In this document: one piece after another, positions 15,485 through 23,892 of the stretch
Layout: each line of letters begins with the position of its first letter
Position numbering within the stretch: position 1 is the first letter of the stretch
Source of the DNA: Sporolactobacillus kofuensis
GTDB taxonomy: Bacteria; Bacillota; Bacilli; Bacillales; Sporolactobacillaceae
Direction: 5' to 3'
Assembly (NCBI RefSeq): GCF_024125425.1
Contig: NZ_JAMXWN010000005.1
Coordinates: forward strand, 62,001-126,000
DNA length: 64,000 nucleotides
Translations under genes and position numbers: made by a program
The notes under the pieces: model-generated
The model's input: only the letters and a program-made list of their open reading frames with translations
Databases searched by the model: none
What the model was told of the DNA's origin: nothing

Positions 15485-16282
15485 ATGGGGGAAGCAATCG
15501 TTGTGACTTCAGGCAAAGGCGGTGTCGGCAAGACGACAACTTCGGCAAATGTCGGCACAGTTCTTGCTTTGCAGGGAAAGAAAGTTTGTCTTGTGGATAC
15601 GGATATCGGTTTACGGAATCTAGACGTAGTCATGGGTCTAGAAAATCGTATTATCTATGATCTTGTTGATGTCGCTCAAGGCCGGTGTAAATTAAATCAG
15701 GCACTCGTCAAAGATAAACGCTTTGACTGTTTGAGTATGCTTCCGGCTGCCCAGACGACTGACAAAACCGCAGTAAAACCTTCAGAGATGAAGAAAATGG
15801 TTGATCAATTAAAAGCTGACTTTGACTACATCATTATTGATTGTCCGGCGGGGATCGAACGTGGTTTTCGAAATGCCGTAGCGGGTGCCGACCATGCGAT
15901 TGTCGTCACCACTCCGGAAATTTCATCGGTCCGGGATGCCGACCGAATCATAGGACTACTCGAGCAAGAAAAGCAAATTACACCGCCTCGCTTGATCATT
16001 AATAGAATTCGCCAACATATGCTCAAAAAGGGAGAAATGCTGGAGATCGACGAAATTATGAACATACTCGCCATTGATTTATTGGGTATTGTTCTGGATG
16101 ATGACGGTGTTATTTCTTCCTCAAATAAAGGGGAACCGGTAGCACTCAATCCGTCTTCTAAGGCCGCTCAAGCGTACCGTAATATCGGGCGTAGAATTCT
16201 TGGTGAGACAGTCCCATTAATGGCGATTGAAGAGAAAAACGGATTTTTCCAACGCTTCAAATCATTGCTTGGAATGCGCTAA
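15485..16282 (+). CDS. minD: Septum site-determining ATPase MinD
   Basis: The protein has 265 aa from ATG 15485, with AGAGGGGTG upstream. Its deviant Walker A motif is SGKGGVGKTTTS (9-20), with the signature Lys of ParA/MinD ATPases. VDTDIGLRNLDVVMGLENR and IDCPAGIERGF are MinD-specific. The C-terminal amphipathic helix FFQRFKSLLGM is the membrane-targeting sequence. It recruits MinC to the membrane. Confidence 0.95.
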   Translation: MGEAIVVTSGKGGVGKTTTSANVGTVLALQGKKVCLVDTDIGLRNLDVVMGLENRIIYDLVDVAQGRCKLNQALVKDKRFDCLSMLPAAQTTDKTAVKPSEMKKMVDQLKADFDYIIIDCPAGIERGFRNAVAGADHAIVVTTPEISSVRDADRIIGLLEQEKQITPPRLIINRIRQHMLKKGEMLEIDEIMNILAIDLLGIVLDDDGVISSSNKGEPVALNPSSKAAQAYRNIGRRILGETVPLMAIEEKNGFFQRFKSLLGMR

Positions 16283-16304
16283 AAAGAGAATACTTGACTA
16301 AAAC

Positions 16305-16342
16305 CGTCACGTAGAAAATACTGCGTGGCGATTTATTTTTTT
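16305..16342 (+). terminator. Terminator after minD
   Basis: CGTCACG and CGTGGCG (one G-T pair) flank a 12-nt loop and are followed by ATTTATTTTTTT. It ends the mreBCD-minCD transcript. Confidence 0.7.
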
Positions 16343-16349
16343 GGGCTAA

Positions 16350-16500
16350 AAAGCAGCAAAGAAGCGAGACGCCAGCGGGACTGTTCCAGATGATCGGCGT
16401 GCCAGCGAGACCCCGCAGATTCTGGCCTGTTCGAGGAGGCTCGCGGTGCGCCCGCGGCAAACGAGCAATCGAATCAAAACCGATGCAAAATAAGGACCGG
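16350..16500 (+). repeat. Dispersed GC-rich palindromic repeat, copy 1
   Basis: The element has GCGAGACGCC (16364), GCGAGACCCCGCAG, GAGGAGGCTCGCGG, GCGCCCGCGG and CGAGCAATCGAA (16462). This is the word order of a GC-rich repeat common in intergenic regions of Bacillaceae genomes. A related copy lies at 62782-62955. The rest of the minD-spoIVFA gap (16501-16780) is AT-rich, and I see no gene in it. Confidence 0.6.
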
Positions 16501-16780
16501 ACAGTATTTTCTCAGTGTTTTCTCAACGCGTTAATACGATATAAAAAAAATGCAACTAAGCCCCATCCGTCGCTGACGATTGGCTTCGCCAAGCATTCTA
16601 ATAGTCTCATTTTTGTTTCTATGATTATCAAAAACCGTGGATATTCACAAAGATAACAAAATACATAAAGTTGTCCACCTGCGCATAAAGTGTCCATAGA
16701 AGCTTTGTTCTGACATACGCTTAAACCATCCATGATTAATCCTTACGATTAAGTCGGACAATGGAGAAAGGGAGCTTTTT

Positions 16781-17569
16781 ATGAGCGCACTTATGGACTA
16801 TAAAAAAAGGCATTTAGATCGTAAAAGAAAAAAATTGATGGCTCTTCACTCTTACCCGAAAGCCTACCAGGAACCGAAACAGACAAGCCATTATCGGAAC
16901 GGTTCCCCCTATTGGGAATTTCCCGATGAACCGAAACGACCTCAGGTCAATCCTACACGTCGTTTTCTCGTTCAGTGTATGGTTTCGGCAATGCTTGTTG
17001 GTTCCGTTTACTGGGTCAATACAAGCGGTGGAAGTCACTTTCACGCATTAAAAAGTTCTGTTCAAACGGCAATGACACAAGAATTTCAATTTGTCGCTGT
17101 CTCCAACTGGTATGAGAAAAATCTAGGCGATCCGATGAGCTTCTTGCCCAGTTTTTCCAGTAAAACAACGCAGTCAGCCACTACGGATCATTCGTTAAGT
17201 GCAGAAAACAAACAGTCCTCATTTGCTGAGCCGGTGATTGGGGAGGTAAAATCTCCTTACAGCAACACAACCAAAGGGGTAACCGTAGAAACTTCATCTC
17301 ATTCATCAGTTAGAGCGGTTAAAGACGGACTAGTTGTCTTTGTCGGTCATAAGAAGAACATTGGTGAGACGGTCATCATCCAGCATAAAGATAGCGATGA
17401 GTCTTGGTATGGTAAGCTTGATAAAGCAAATGTAAAAGTGTACCAGGAGGTGAAGAAAGGCCAGAATATCGGCATAACCTCCGGAAAAGATAAAAAAGGA
17501 ACGGTTTACTTTGCTCTGAAAAAAGGTGAAAAATTTATTGATCCAATACAGGTGATGTCTTTTGAATAG
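16781..17569 (+). CDS. spoIVFA: Stage IV sporulation protein FA (SpoIVFA)
   Basis: The protein has 262 aa (B. subtilis about 264), with GAAAGGGAG before the ATG. The cytoplasmic basic N-terminus is followed by one membrane helix (about 55-76, LVQCMVSAMLVGSVYWV). An M23-like domain facing the intermembrane space follows (about 145-260). The M23 zinc residues are absent (no HxxxD; YFAL replaces the HxH strand), so it is a structural, non-catalytic domain. It holds and inhibits the SpoIVFB protease until SpoIVB cleaves it. Position between minD and spoIVFB is diagnostic. Confidence 0.88.
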   Translation: MSALMDYKKRHLDRKRKKLMALHSYPKAYQEPKQTSHYRNGSPYWEFPDEPKRPQVNPTRRFLVQCMVSAMLVGSVYWVNTSGGSHFHALKSSVQTAMTQEFQFVAVSNWYEKNLGDPMSFLPSFSSKTTQSATTDHSLSAENKQSSFAEPVIGEVKSPYSNTTKGVTVETSSHSSVRAVKDGLVVFVGHKKNIGETVIIQHKDSDESWYGKLDKANVKVYQEVKKGQNIGITSGKDKKGTVYFALKKGEKFIDPIQVMSFE

Positions 17570-18404
17570 TCATCGATTTTCAAAGATCAGCATACATCCA
17601 CTTTTTTGGCTGATGATCGCTGCTGGAATACTTACTGGACATCTTTGGGAGACAGTCATTGCTTTTACGGTTGTGTTTATTCATGAACTTGGTCATGCGC
17701 TTGTCGCACAATGGTTTGGCTGGGACGTAACCGAAATAGAATTGCTGCCCTTTGGGGGAGTAGCAAAAATTGATAGCCATAATGAACATCCTTTTCATGA
17801 AGAATGTCTTGTGTTGATTGCCGGTCCATTGCAGAATCTCTGGTTGCCGCTGCTCTCATTTGGACTTTTGAATTTTTCCTTTTGGGGGGAGGCGCAACAT
17901 CAGATTTTTCTTGCTCAGAATAACGCGTTGCTTTTGTTTAATTTGCTCCCTATTTGGCCACTGGATGGTGGAAGACTTTTGCATGTCTTTCTAGACATGG
18001 TGTATCCGTATAAGTCCGCCTACAAACGCGTACTTTACTTCTCGACTGCTGCACTTTTTGTTTTTGGGTTGCTCGTCTGTTGGCACTATCCATTCTCTGT
18101 AAACCTTTGGATGGTTGTCATATTTATCCTATTTGCAATCTATAAAGAGAGGCGGTTACTCCCTCTTCGTCTACTTCGCTTTCTACTCGCTGTCTCGAGC
18201 AGAAAAAACGTATACCCGCGTTTCAAAAATCTTACAGTCACAAAGGGCACAACCTTTGCAGAAATCTTCACTCTGTTCTATAGAAATGCAGAACATCATA
18301 TTCGGATCAAAGATCGGAATGATCCACCCATTGATGGGAAAAGATTAGCCAATGCCTATTTTAATGGCACTTTAGAAGGCGATACAATCGGCGACTATCG
18401 GTGA
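17562..18404 (+). CDS. spoIVFB: Intramembrane metalloprotease SpoIVFB
   Basis: The protein has 280 aa and overlaps spoIVFA by 8 nt. S2P-type zinc motif HELGH at H41, E42, H45 and LDG with D135 supply the three ligands and the general base. About six membrane helices are visible. The C-terminal soluble part (about 200-280) is the CBS-like region that senses ATP. It cleaves pro-sigma-K in the mother cell membrane around the forespore during sporulation. Confidence 0.93.
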   Translation: MNSHRFSKISIHPLFWLMIAAGILTGHLWETVIAFTVVFIHELGHALVAQWFGWDVTEIELLPFGGVAKIDSHNEHPFHEECLVLIAGPLQNLWLPLLSFGLLNFSFWGEAQHQIFLAQNNALLLFNLLPIWPLDGGRLLHVFLDMVYPYKSAYKRVLYFSTAALFVFGLLVCWHYPFSVNLWMVVIFILFAIYKERRLLPLRLLRFLLAVSSRKNVYPRFKNLTVTKGTTFAEIFTLFYRNAEHHIRIKDRNDPPIDGKRLANAYFNGTLEGDTIGDYR

Positions 18405-19642
18405 TCACCCTCTATGTTGCACCTGTCTCTGTCATTTGCGATAATATTTGGAGAATACAGGTAGCGGGTGATGCTGTGTCGAGTGAACAGATAACGTTGG
18501 TTGTGGAAAAAGAAGATGAAGGAATGCGGGCTGCTCTCATAGAACATGATGAGGTTGTCTCATTCTACTTCCAATCCGACACAAAAGAGGGCTACCTAGG
18601 GGACCTCTTTCTTGGCAAAGTATTAGAGAACCGCTTAAGCCAAGTGGGTTGGTTTATTTCCCTAGGTAATGACTTAACCGGATTTTTACCGAGGAATAAA
18701 TGTGGGAATGGACCACTGCCTGAGACGGGAGCGTTCCGTCTTGTTCAGATTGATAAAGAAGCACGGGACGGTAAAGAAGCGGGGCTAACTGAGAATATTC
18801 AAATCACAGGTGAGCACATTATTTTGCTGCCCCGACGATCGTATGTAGCGGTATCGAAGAAGATTCTTGTTCAGTGTGGTGAGCGCTTAAAAAGGATGGT
18901 ATCCGGTTGGTGTTCCGAGGGGGAAGGCGCAATCATTCGTACTGCTGCGGCACAGCTGGACGATGACACCCTATACGCGGAATTTATGGCGTTGAAACAA
19001 AGATGGCATAAACTAATCAATCAACTTGAGGTTGAGAACGAACAGAAACGGATCTTTCGCCAGTTCTCATTTGTTCCCGCATTGATCAATGAAAATCATT
19101 TTCCATCAAAATGTTTGCTGTATTCCAATGTTGCACTTTCATTAGATGGATTGTCCGCATCTACAATCATTCAATCGACGATCCAAGCACATCCATTCCG
19201 AGCTCATCATCTTGAATCTATTTATGAGGCTGCATTGCAACCTTCAGTACCGCTTCAATCAGGTGCCTCATTGATTATTGAATATACGGAGACTTTGACA
19301 ACCATTGATGTGAATTCGGGTGCAATGCGTTTTCATGATAATTGGGAACATACTGCCTATCAGATCAATTGTATGGCAGCAAAAGAAATAGCAAAGCAGC
19401 TGAGACTTAGGCAGATTGGCGGTATGATTCTGATTGATTTTCTCAGAATGAAAGAAGCATCCAGTAGGGAAAAGTTGCTTGAAAAATTTTCAAAGTACAC
19501 AACAGCAGATCCAAGTTTAGTACATATCCATGGCTATACGAAGATGGGACTTGTCGAATTGACAAGGAAAAGAAAGCGGTATGGGCTCCGTGATCGAACC
19601 GTAGATCGCCGAAGGAACACCAGAAGAAATGTTGACAGTTAA
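18401..19642 (+). CDS. rng: Ribonuclease E/G family endoribonuclease
   Basis: This 413-aa reading starts at GTG 18401, overlapping spoIVFB (GTGA); GTG 18476 is an alternative that removes 25 unaligned residues. An S1 domain is visible (YLGDLFLGKVLENRLSQVGWFISLG, about 66-105). The catalytic DNase I-like part has LTTIDVNSG and GGMILIDFLRM, whose Asp residues bind magnesium. The usual Zn-link CPxC is not evident, and S1 carries an insertion. It cuts single-stranded RNA at 5'-monophosphorylated ends. B. subtilis has no RNase E/G, so this is a lineage difference; linkage to mre and rplU is seen in other bacteria. Confidence 0.85.
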   Translation: MITLYVAPVSVICDNIWRIQVAGDAVSSEQITLVVEKEDEGMRAALIEHDEVVSFYFQSDTKEGYLGDLFLGKVLENRLSQVGWFISLGNDLTGFLPRNKCGNGPLPETGAFRLVQIDKEARDGKEAGLTENIQITGEHIILLPRRSYVAVSKKILVQCGERLKRMVSGWCSEGEGAIIRTAAAQLDDDTLYAEFMALKQRWHKLINQLEVENEQKRIFRQFSFVPALINENHFPSKCLLYSNVALSLDGLSASTIIQSTIQAHPFRAHHLESIYEAALQPSVPLQSGASLIIEYTETLTTIDVNSGAMRFHDNWEHTAYQINCMAAKEIAKQLRLRQIGGMILIDFLRMKEASSREKLLEKFSKYTTADPSLVHIHGYTKMGLVELTRKRKRYGLRDRTVDRRRNTRRNVDS

Positions 19643-19661
19643 TTGATCTTTGTGTTACTAT
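19632..19661 (+). promoter_or_regulatory. Promoter of the rplU-prp-rpmA operon
   Basis: TTGACA (19632-19637), 18-bp spacer and TACTAT (19656-19661). The -35 lies within the last codons of rng, so ribosomal genes are transcribed separately from the sporulation genes. Confidence 0.75.
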
Positions 19662-19667
19662 CAACTT

Positions 19668-19838
19668 GTTATTGTGTTGTTAGAGGACTAAGGAGCATCT
19701 CGCTCCAACCGCTCAGAACAGGCCTTCAATGCCCAATCCGGCAGCCTTTCTCTGGCGAGTCTGAGAATGACAGAGTATGTTTTGAAGACATGGTATGTCC
19801 ATGTATTTCAAACATGATCCTAAAGGAGGTGCATCAGA
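19668..19838 (+). ncRNA. L21 ribosomal protein leader
   Basis: About 170 bases of transcribed leader lie between the promoter and rplU. They contain GC-rich pairing segments and an AAAGGAGGTG site at the end. Bacillales have an autoregulatory L21 leader here, bound by ribosomal protein L21. I infer the class from position and length; I did not derive the full fold. Confidence 0.65.
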
Positions 19839-20147
19839 ATGTACGCAATTATTGAAACTGGCGGCAAACAGCTTAAGGTAGAAGAAGGAAAGTCGATCGT
19901 TGTTGAAAAACTTGCTGCTGAAGCAGGTGACACGGTTACGTTTGACAAGGTGCTTTTCGTTGGTGGCGAATCTGTGAAGGTTGGCGCTCCAACTGTTGAT
20001 GGTGCAACAGTTACAGCGAAAGTTGTAGAACAAGGCCGAGACAAGAAAATCATCGTGTTCAAATTCAAGAAAAGAAAGAATTATCGTCGCAAACAAGGAC
20101 ACAGACAACCGTTCACGAAAGTCATTATTGAAAAGATTAATGCCTAA
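19839..20147 (+). CDS. rplU: 50S ribosomal protein L21
   Basis: The protein has 102 aa and starts [17 protein letters not shown]. Its C-terminus [21 protein letters not shown] is the L21 signature that binds 23S rRNA with L20. AAAGGAGGTG precedes the start. It is first of three genes with prp and rpmA. Confidence 0.97.
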   Translation: MYAIIETGGKQLKVEEGKSIVVEKLAAEAGDTVTFDKVLFVGGESVKVGAPTVDGATVTAKVVEQGRDKKIIVFKFKKRKNYRRKQGHRQPFTKVIIEKINA

Positions 20148-20159
20148 GGGTGAACGCCA

Positions 20160-20489
20160 GTGGTTAAGCTAACCATTCGGCGGGATCATTATGGAAAAAT
20201 TGTCGCATTTAAGTTGACTGGGCATGCGGACAGCGGACCTCACGGACAAGATTTGGTCTGCGCAGCCGTCTCTGCCATAGCATTTGGCTCAGTGAATGCC
20301 GTAGAATCTCTTGCTAAACTAAGAATGGATGTGGCGCAAAGGGATGAGGGCGGATATCTTGAATGTGAAATTTCCGATTGTCCGGCTGATGCTCATCTGG
20401 AGAAGGCCCAATTGATCTTGGAAGCAATGCTTGTTTCAATGCGAACGATTGAAAAGTCCTACGGGCAATATATACGAATAACTGATTAA
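20160..20489 (+). CDS. prp: Ribosomal-processing cysteine protease Prp
   Basis: The protein has 109 aa with a GTG start after AAGGGTG. The catalytic His lies in LTGHADSG and the catalytic Cys in DLVCAAVSA, the conserved Prp (YsxB) dyad. It removes the N-terminal extension of L27, which is encoded by the next gene and has the matching cleavage motif. The gene always sits between rplU and rpmA in Firmicutes. Confidence 0.92.
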   Translation: MVKLTIRRDHYGKIVAFKLTGHADSGPHGQDLVCAAVSAIAFGSVNAVESLAKLRMDVAQRDEGGYLECEISDCPADAHLEKAQLILEAMLVSMRTIEKSYGQYIRITD

Positions 20490-20502
20490 GGAGGTGCTGA
20501 AC

Positions 20503-20799
20503 ATGCTTAAACTTGATCTTCAGTATTTTTCATCCAAAAAAGGTGTCGGCAGTACAAAAAACGGTCGTGATTCCATCTCAAAACGTCTGGGTGCGAAAAG
20601 AGCAGACGGACAATTGGTAACAGGTGGATCAATTCTCTATCGTCAACGCGGCACGAAGATTTATCCGGGCACAAATGTTGGCCGTGGCGGTGACGATACT
20701 TTGTTTGCCAAAGTGGACGGCGTTGTTAAGTTCGAAAAGTTCGGACATGCTCGTAAAAGAGTTAGCGTTTATCCTGTAGCAGCTGTTAAAGAAGCGTAA
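20503..20799 (+). CDS. rpmA: 50S ribosomal protein L27 with cleavable N-terminal extension
   Basis: The start is at ATG 20503 after AAGGAGGTG. The 98-aa protein begins MLKLDLQYF followed by [15 protein letters not shown]. The LQYF extension is the Prp recognition site, with cleavage expected after Phe 9. Mature L27 places its N-terminus near the peptidyl transferase centre. [16 protein letters not shown] is typical. Confidence 0.96.
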   Translation: MLKLDLQYFSSKKGVGSTKNGRDSISKRLGAKRADGQLVTGGSILYRQRGTKIYPGTNVGRGGDDTLFAKVDGVVKFEKFGHARKRVSVYPVAAVKEA

Positions 20800-20828
20800 T
20801 TTCTCCTTTAAAGCACATAGCAATTTGA

Positions 20829-20880
20829 GGCGGCAGATGATTTTTTTGCTCAAGCAAAGAATGACATCTGCCGCCTTTTT
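20829..20880 (+). terminator. Strong terminator after rpmA
   Basis: GGCGGCAGATG pairs perfectly with CATCTGCCGCC across a 25-nt loop that holds a further TTTGCT/AGCAAA hairpin. TTTTT follows. Confidence 0.85.
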
Positions 20881-20990
20881 ATTCTGTTATCTTCAAAATG
20901 GGGAGAAGTGTCTAATCACTCAGAGGATCCGAAAAAATGAATCGAGGCTAATGGGTTTAGGCACGAATTCAATCCGAACCAGACTATTTC

Positions 20991-20999
20991 TGATATACT
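20991..20999 (+). promoter_or_regulatory. Extended -10 promoter for spo0B-obg
   Basis: TG-A-TATACT lies 39 bases before the spo0B start and after the rpmA terminator; the -35 is weak. Confidence 0.45.
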
Positions 21000-21037
21000 T
21001 AGAAATAGGATTTTTTTGGAGAGGTTGGCAATGTACT

Positions 21038-21592
21038 ATGTTCAATCCGAAGGATGAAGTCGATTTATTGTGTTCTGCTCGGCATGATTTTCTCAATGAT
21101 CTTCAATTGATTAAAGGATATCTTTTTTTGAAGAAGCCGGATAAAGCAGAAGAAATTATCGGACGAGTCACACAAAAGTTGAATCAGCAATCGCGTCTGT
21201 CGCATTTACACTTGCCAAACTGCTCGGTTTATCTCATGCAGTATGGTTGGTCCTCATCTCATGCGTTTCGATTGACTTATGAAGTTCTTGGACATGAAGA
21301 CAATCTTGCACAGTATGATGACGATCTGACAGAAATGTTTCAGCAATTGTTCGCTTTTCTTGAAGAAAGTTCTTCACCAGTGGGGAATAATAGTGTTCGG
21401 ATTGTGCTCGATACGGAAGAGAAATTGCGTATTCTTCTTATTTTTGAAGGAAAATTACAGGAGAAAGAAAAAGCTTCACAGCAATTAAGCAAGGTGCCAG
21501 TGAATCAATCTTTTCAATGGGTTGAACACTATATGATAAATACAGACAGTGATGGAAGTGTGAGGTGGACGATGTGTTTGTCGATCAAGTAA
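21038..21592 (+). CDS. spo0B: Sporulation phosphotransferase Spo0B
   Basis: ATG 21038 gives 184 aa (B. subtilis about 192). GGAGAGG is 13 bases upstream, longer than ideal, but no other in-frame start fits. [16 protein letters not shown] carries the phosphorylated His (H16 here) in the helical hairpin that dimerises. The C-terminal half resembles a degenerate histidine-kinase ATPase fold. It passes phosphate from Spo0F to Spo0A in the sporulation phosphorelay. Between rpmA and obg, as in B. subtilis; it overlaps obg by 19 nt. Confidence 0.87.
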   Translation: MFNPKDEVDLLCSARHDFLNDLQLIKGYLFLKKPDKAEEIIGRVTQKLNQQSRLSHLHLPNCSVYLMQYGWSSSHAFRLTYEVLGHEDNLAQYDDDLTEMFQQLFAFLEESSSPVGNNSVRIVLDTEEKLRILLIFEGKLQEKEKASQQLSKVPVNQSFQWVEHYMINTDSDGSVRWTMCLSIK

Positions 21593-22857
21593 ATGTATTC
21601 GTTAAAGGCGGCGACGGAGGAAACGGAATGGTTGCCTTCAGACGTGAAAAATATGTACCTGACGGTGGTCCTGCTGGTGGAGATGGAGGCAAAGGCGCCG
21701 ATGTTGTGTTTGCCGTTAATGAAGGACTACGAACTTTGATGGATTTTCGCTATAAAAGGCATTTTAAAGGTCAAAAAGGTGAAAACGGACGTACCAAAAA
21801 TCAACATGGGAAAAGTGCGAGTTCGCTCGTTGTTCAGGTTCCGCCAGGTACTGTGGTACGGGATAAAGAAACTGGTGAAGTGATTGCCGATTTGACAGAG
21901 AATGGTCAAACTGCAGTAATTGCTGCAGGTGGACGAGGTGGGCGTGGCAACACACGTTTCTCAACGCCAGCAAATCCTGCACCCTATATTTCTGAAAATG
22001 GTGAGCCTGGGGTTGAACGAGAAGTTCAGCTCGAACTAAAATTACTGGCTGATGCCGGACTTGTCGGTTTTCCAAGTGTTGGGAAATCAACGTTATTATC
22101 CATTGTAACCTCAGCAAAACCGAAGATCGCTGCTTATCATTTTACAACGTTGGCTCCTAACTTAGGCGTTGTTTCGGTTGATGAAGGGCGAAGTTTCGTT
22201 CTTGCTGATCTTCCTGGTCTTATTGAAGGTGCGAGTAGCGGTGCGGGTCTCGGTTATCAGTTTCTGCGTCACATTGAACGCACAAGAGTGATCATTCATG
22301 TTGTGGACATGTCAGGAAGCGAAGGAAGAGATCCTTACGAAGATTATTTAAAAATTAACGAAGAATTAAAGAGCTATCAGCTGCGCTTACTTGAGCGTCC
22401 ACAAGTTATTGCTGCAAGTAAAATGGATATGCCGGATTCAGAGAAGAATCTTGAACAATTTAAAAAGAAAATTGATCCTGATGTTCCAGTTTTTCCGATC
22501 TCTTCTGTTACTCAAGAAGGATTGAAAGCATTAATCAATGCTGTTTATGATCGCATTTTAACTACTCCTGAATTTCCTTTAGAAGAGGAAGAAACAACAG
22601 ATGAAAAGGCTCTCTATACTTATGAAAAGGAAGAGGCACCGTTTGTTATTTCGAGGGATGATGATGGTGTATTCAATGTATCTGGGCCAAAAGTTGAATT
22701 GTTGTTCAAAATGACAAACTTTCAGCATGACGAAGCGATCCGAAGATTTGCACGGCAATTGCGAGGTATGGGTGTAGATGATGCACTAAGGGCAAAAGGC
22801 GTGACTGAAGGAGATACCGTACGGATCATGGATTTTGAATTTGAATATACAGACTAA
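21574..22857 (+). CDS. obg: GTPase ObgE/CgtA
   Basis: GTG 21574 ([18 protein letters not shown]) was chosen because the family starts this way and GAGGTGG lies six bases upstream. The protein has 427 aa. The Gly-rich OBG fold covers 1-158. The G domain has GFPSVGKS at 165-172, DLPGL, and AASKMD in the NKxD position. The C-terminal OCT domain is about 345-427. It assists 50S assembly and is needed for growth, sporulation initiation and stress response. Confidence 0.95.
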   Translation: MFVDQVNVFVKGGDGGNGMVAFRREKYVPDGGPAGGDGGKGADVVFAVNEGLRTLMDFRYKRHFKGQKGENGRTKNQHGKSASSLVVQVPPGTVVRDKETGEVIADLTENGQTAVIAAGGRGGRGNTRFSTPANPAPYISENGEPGVEREVQLELKLLADAGLVGFPSVGKSTLLSIVTSAKPKIAAYHFTTLAPNLGVVSVDEGRSFVLADLPGLIEGASSGAGLGYQFLRHIERTRVIIHVVDMSGSEGRDPYEDYLKINEELKSYQLRLLERPQVIAASKMDMPDSEKNLEQFKKKIDPDVPVFPISSVTQEGLKALINAVYDRILTTPEFPLEEEETTDEKALYTYEKEEAPFVISRDDDGVFNVSGPKVELLFKMTNFQHDEAIRRFARQLRGMGVDDALRAKGVTEGDTVRIMDFEFEYTD

Positions 22858-22891
22858 ACAGGCGGGTTACAGCAGATAACCTGCCTGTTTT
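22856..22891. terminator. Bidirectional terminator between obg and niaR
   Basis: AAACAGGCGGGTTA and TAACCTGCCTGTTT form a long stem with one mismatch, with T residues after it. It overlaps the niaR stop codon and ends both convergent genes. Confidence 0.8.
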
Positions 22892-23403
22892 AATGAGTGA
22901 ACTGCTTCTTCCATTTGTTCAGGCTTCTCCGCTTCGAGTTCGTGTAGGTGGACACCATCTGTCAATGATGAGAGTAATGATGCACCTGTACTTTCGAGAT
23001 TCTGAACAAAATTTTGGACATCAGATCGATTGCGAATCATTAATGAACGTGTTATTTCTCCATACAAAGGATGTTCTACGGTTACATTGAGAATAGTTAC
23101 ACCACAGGACACAATTCGTGTTAATTCATCTTCTGTTTCGCTTACAGTGTGATTGCAGGCGACAATTTTTCTAATCCCATTTGTTTGTGCTTGATTTAAT
23201 AAGAGGTAACCCTGTGAAGTGGCAATGATGGGCTGACCCTCTGCTTTAAGTAAAGAAATATCCTGAACGATCACTTGTCTGCTTACGTTCATGAATTCAG
23301 CAAGGTCATTTCCCTTTATCGGATCTGATGTTTTTTGCAAACGCTTTAAGATTGAATTTCTGCGTACCTGAGCGGATATACGTTTCTCTTTTGCCTGTGT
23401 CAT
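22867..23403 (-). CDS. niaR: NAD biosynthesis transcriptional repressor NiaR (YrxA)
   Basis: The protein is 178 aa from ATG 23403 with GGAG nine bases before it; longer readings lack a site. Residues about 8-62 form an HTH_11 winged helix (GNDLAEFMNVSRQVIVQDISLL). The C-terminal 3H domain has three characteristic His positions (CNHT, EHPLYG, GVHLHEL) that bind metal and nicotinic acid. The family represses nad biosynthesis genes. No nad genes are nearby, so it acts in trans here. Confidence 0.88.
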   Translation of the reverse strand: MTQAKEKRISAQVRRNSILKRLQKTSDPIKGNDLAEFMNVSRQVIVQDISLLKAEGQPIIATSQGYLLLNQAQTNGIRKIVACNHTVSETEDELTRIVSCGVTILNVTVEHPLYGEITRSLMIRNRSDVQNFVQNLESTGASLLSSLTDGVHLHELEAEKPEQMEEAVHSLKQAGYLL

Positions 23404-23497
23404 AGGGATACACTCCAATCGTTCATTTGTGTTGTGGTCGGTTAGGACATGAAGTTTCTTGTTAAAAAAGATCAGAACCATTCATGACTCACTTGGG

Positions 23498-23656
23498 GCG
23501 GTGGGACACCGCTTGAATGAAAATATAAAATCCTTGTCAAAATAGAGGATCAAACACGAATGTGCGAGATTCCTGCCGGACCGGCTCTAGTGATGCGCGT
23601 TCGGGGAGACCCGAAACAGCGGATCAATCAGGCTTCCGGATCACCCACGGTCGCAC
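23498..23656. repeat. GC-rich structured intergenic element
   Basis: GCGGTG-GGA-CACCGC (23498-23512) is a perfect hairpin. GTGCGA (23562) pairs with TCGCAC (23651), enclosing TTCGGG-GAGA-CCCGAA (23600-23615), a GNRA-capped stem. Phrases such as GCGAGATTCCTGC and GGGGAGACCC weakly recall the dispersed repeats at 16350 and 62782, so it may be a diverged copy. The remaining bases to 23892 are AT-rich with no gene. Confidence 0.4.
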
Positions 23657-23892
23657 CCGTTTATGTCAGCAACTGAAGTGTCAGTGATGGTATTGATGCA
23701 CAACTATGAAGATTTAAGCTGCATAAAGAGTGACAGCCAAGAACGTCGCTTAACCAAATTTTTCTCACTGAGAAAGTTTGGCTACTTATAGTATAAACAA
23801 AAGACAACTTCTGCGCATAATTTTCAAAAGGAAAGAGTGGCAAAAAGCCTAAACCGGCCATATATATAAAATGACTTTCACAGGAGGGATGA

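Noticed and set aside
23861-23892. Sigma-K type promoter before safA
   Set aside because: CATATATATA is close to the -10 pattern but off by one in spacing and no convincing -35 AC element was found.
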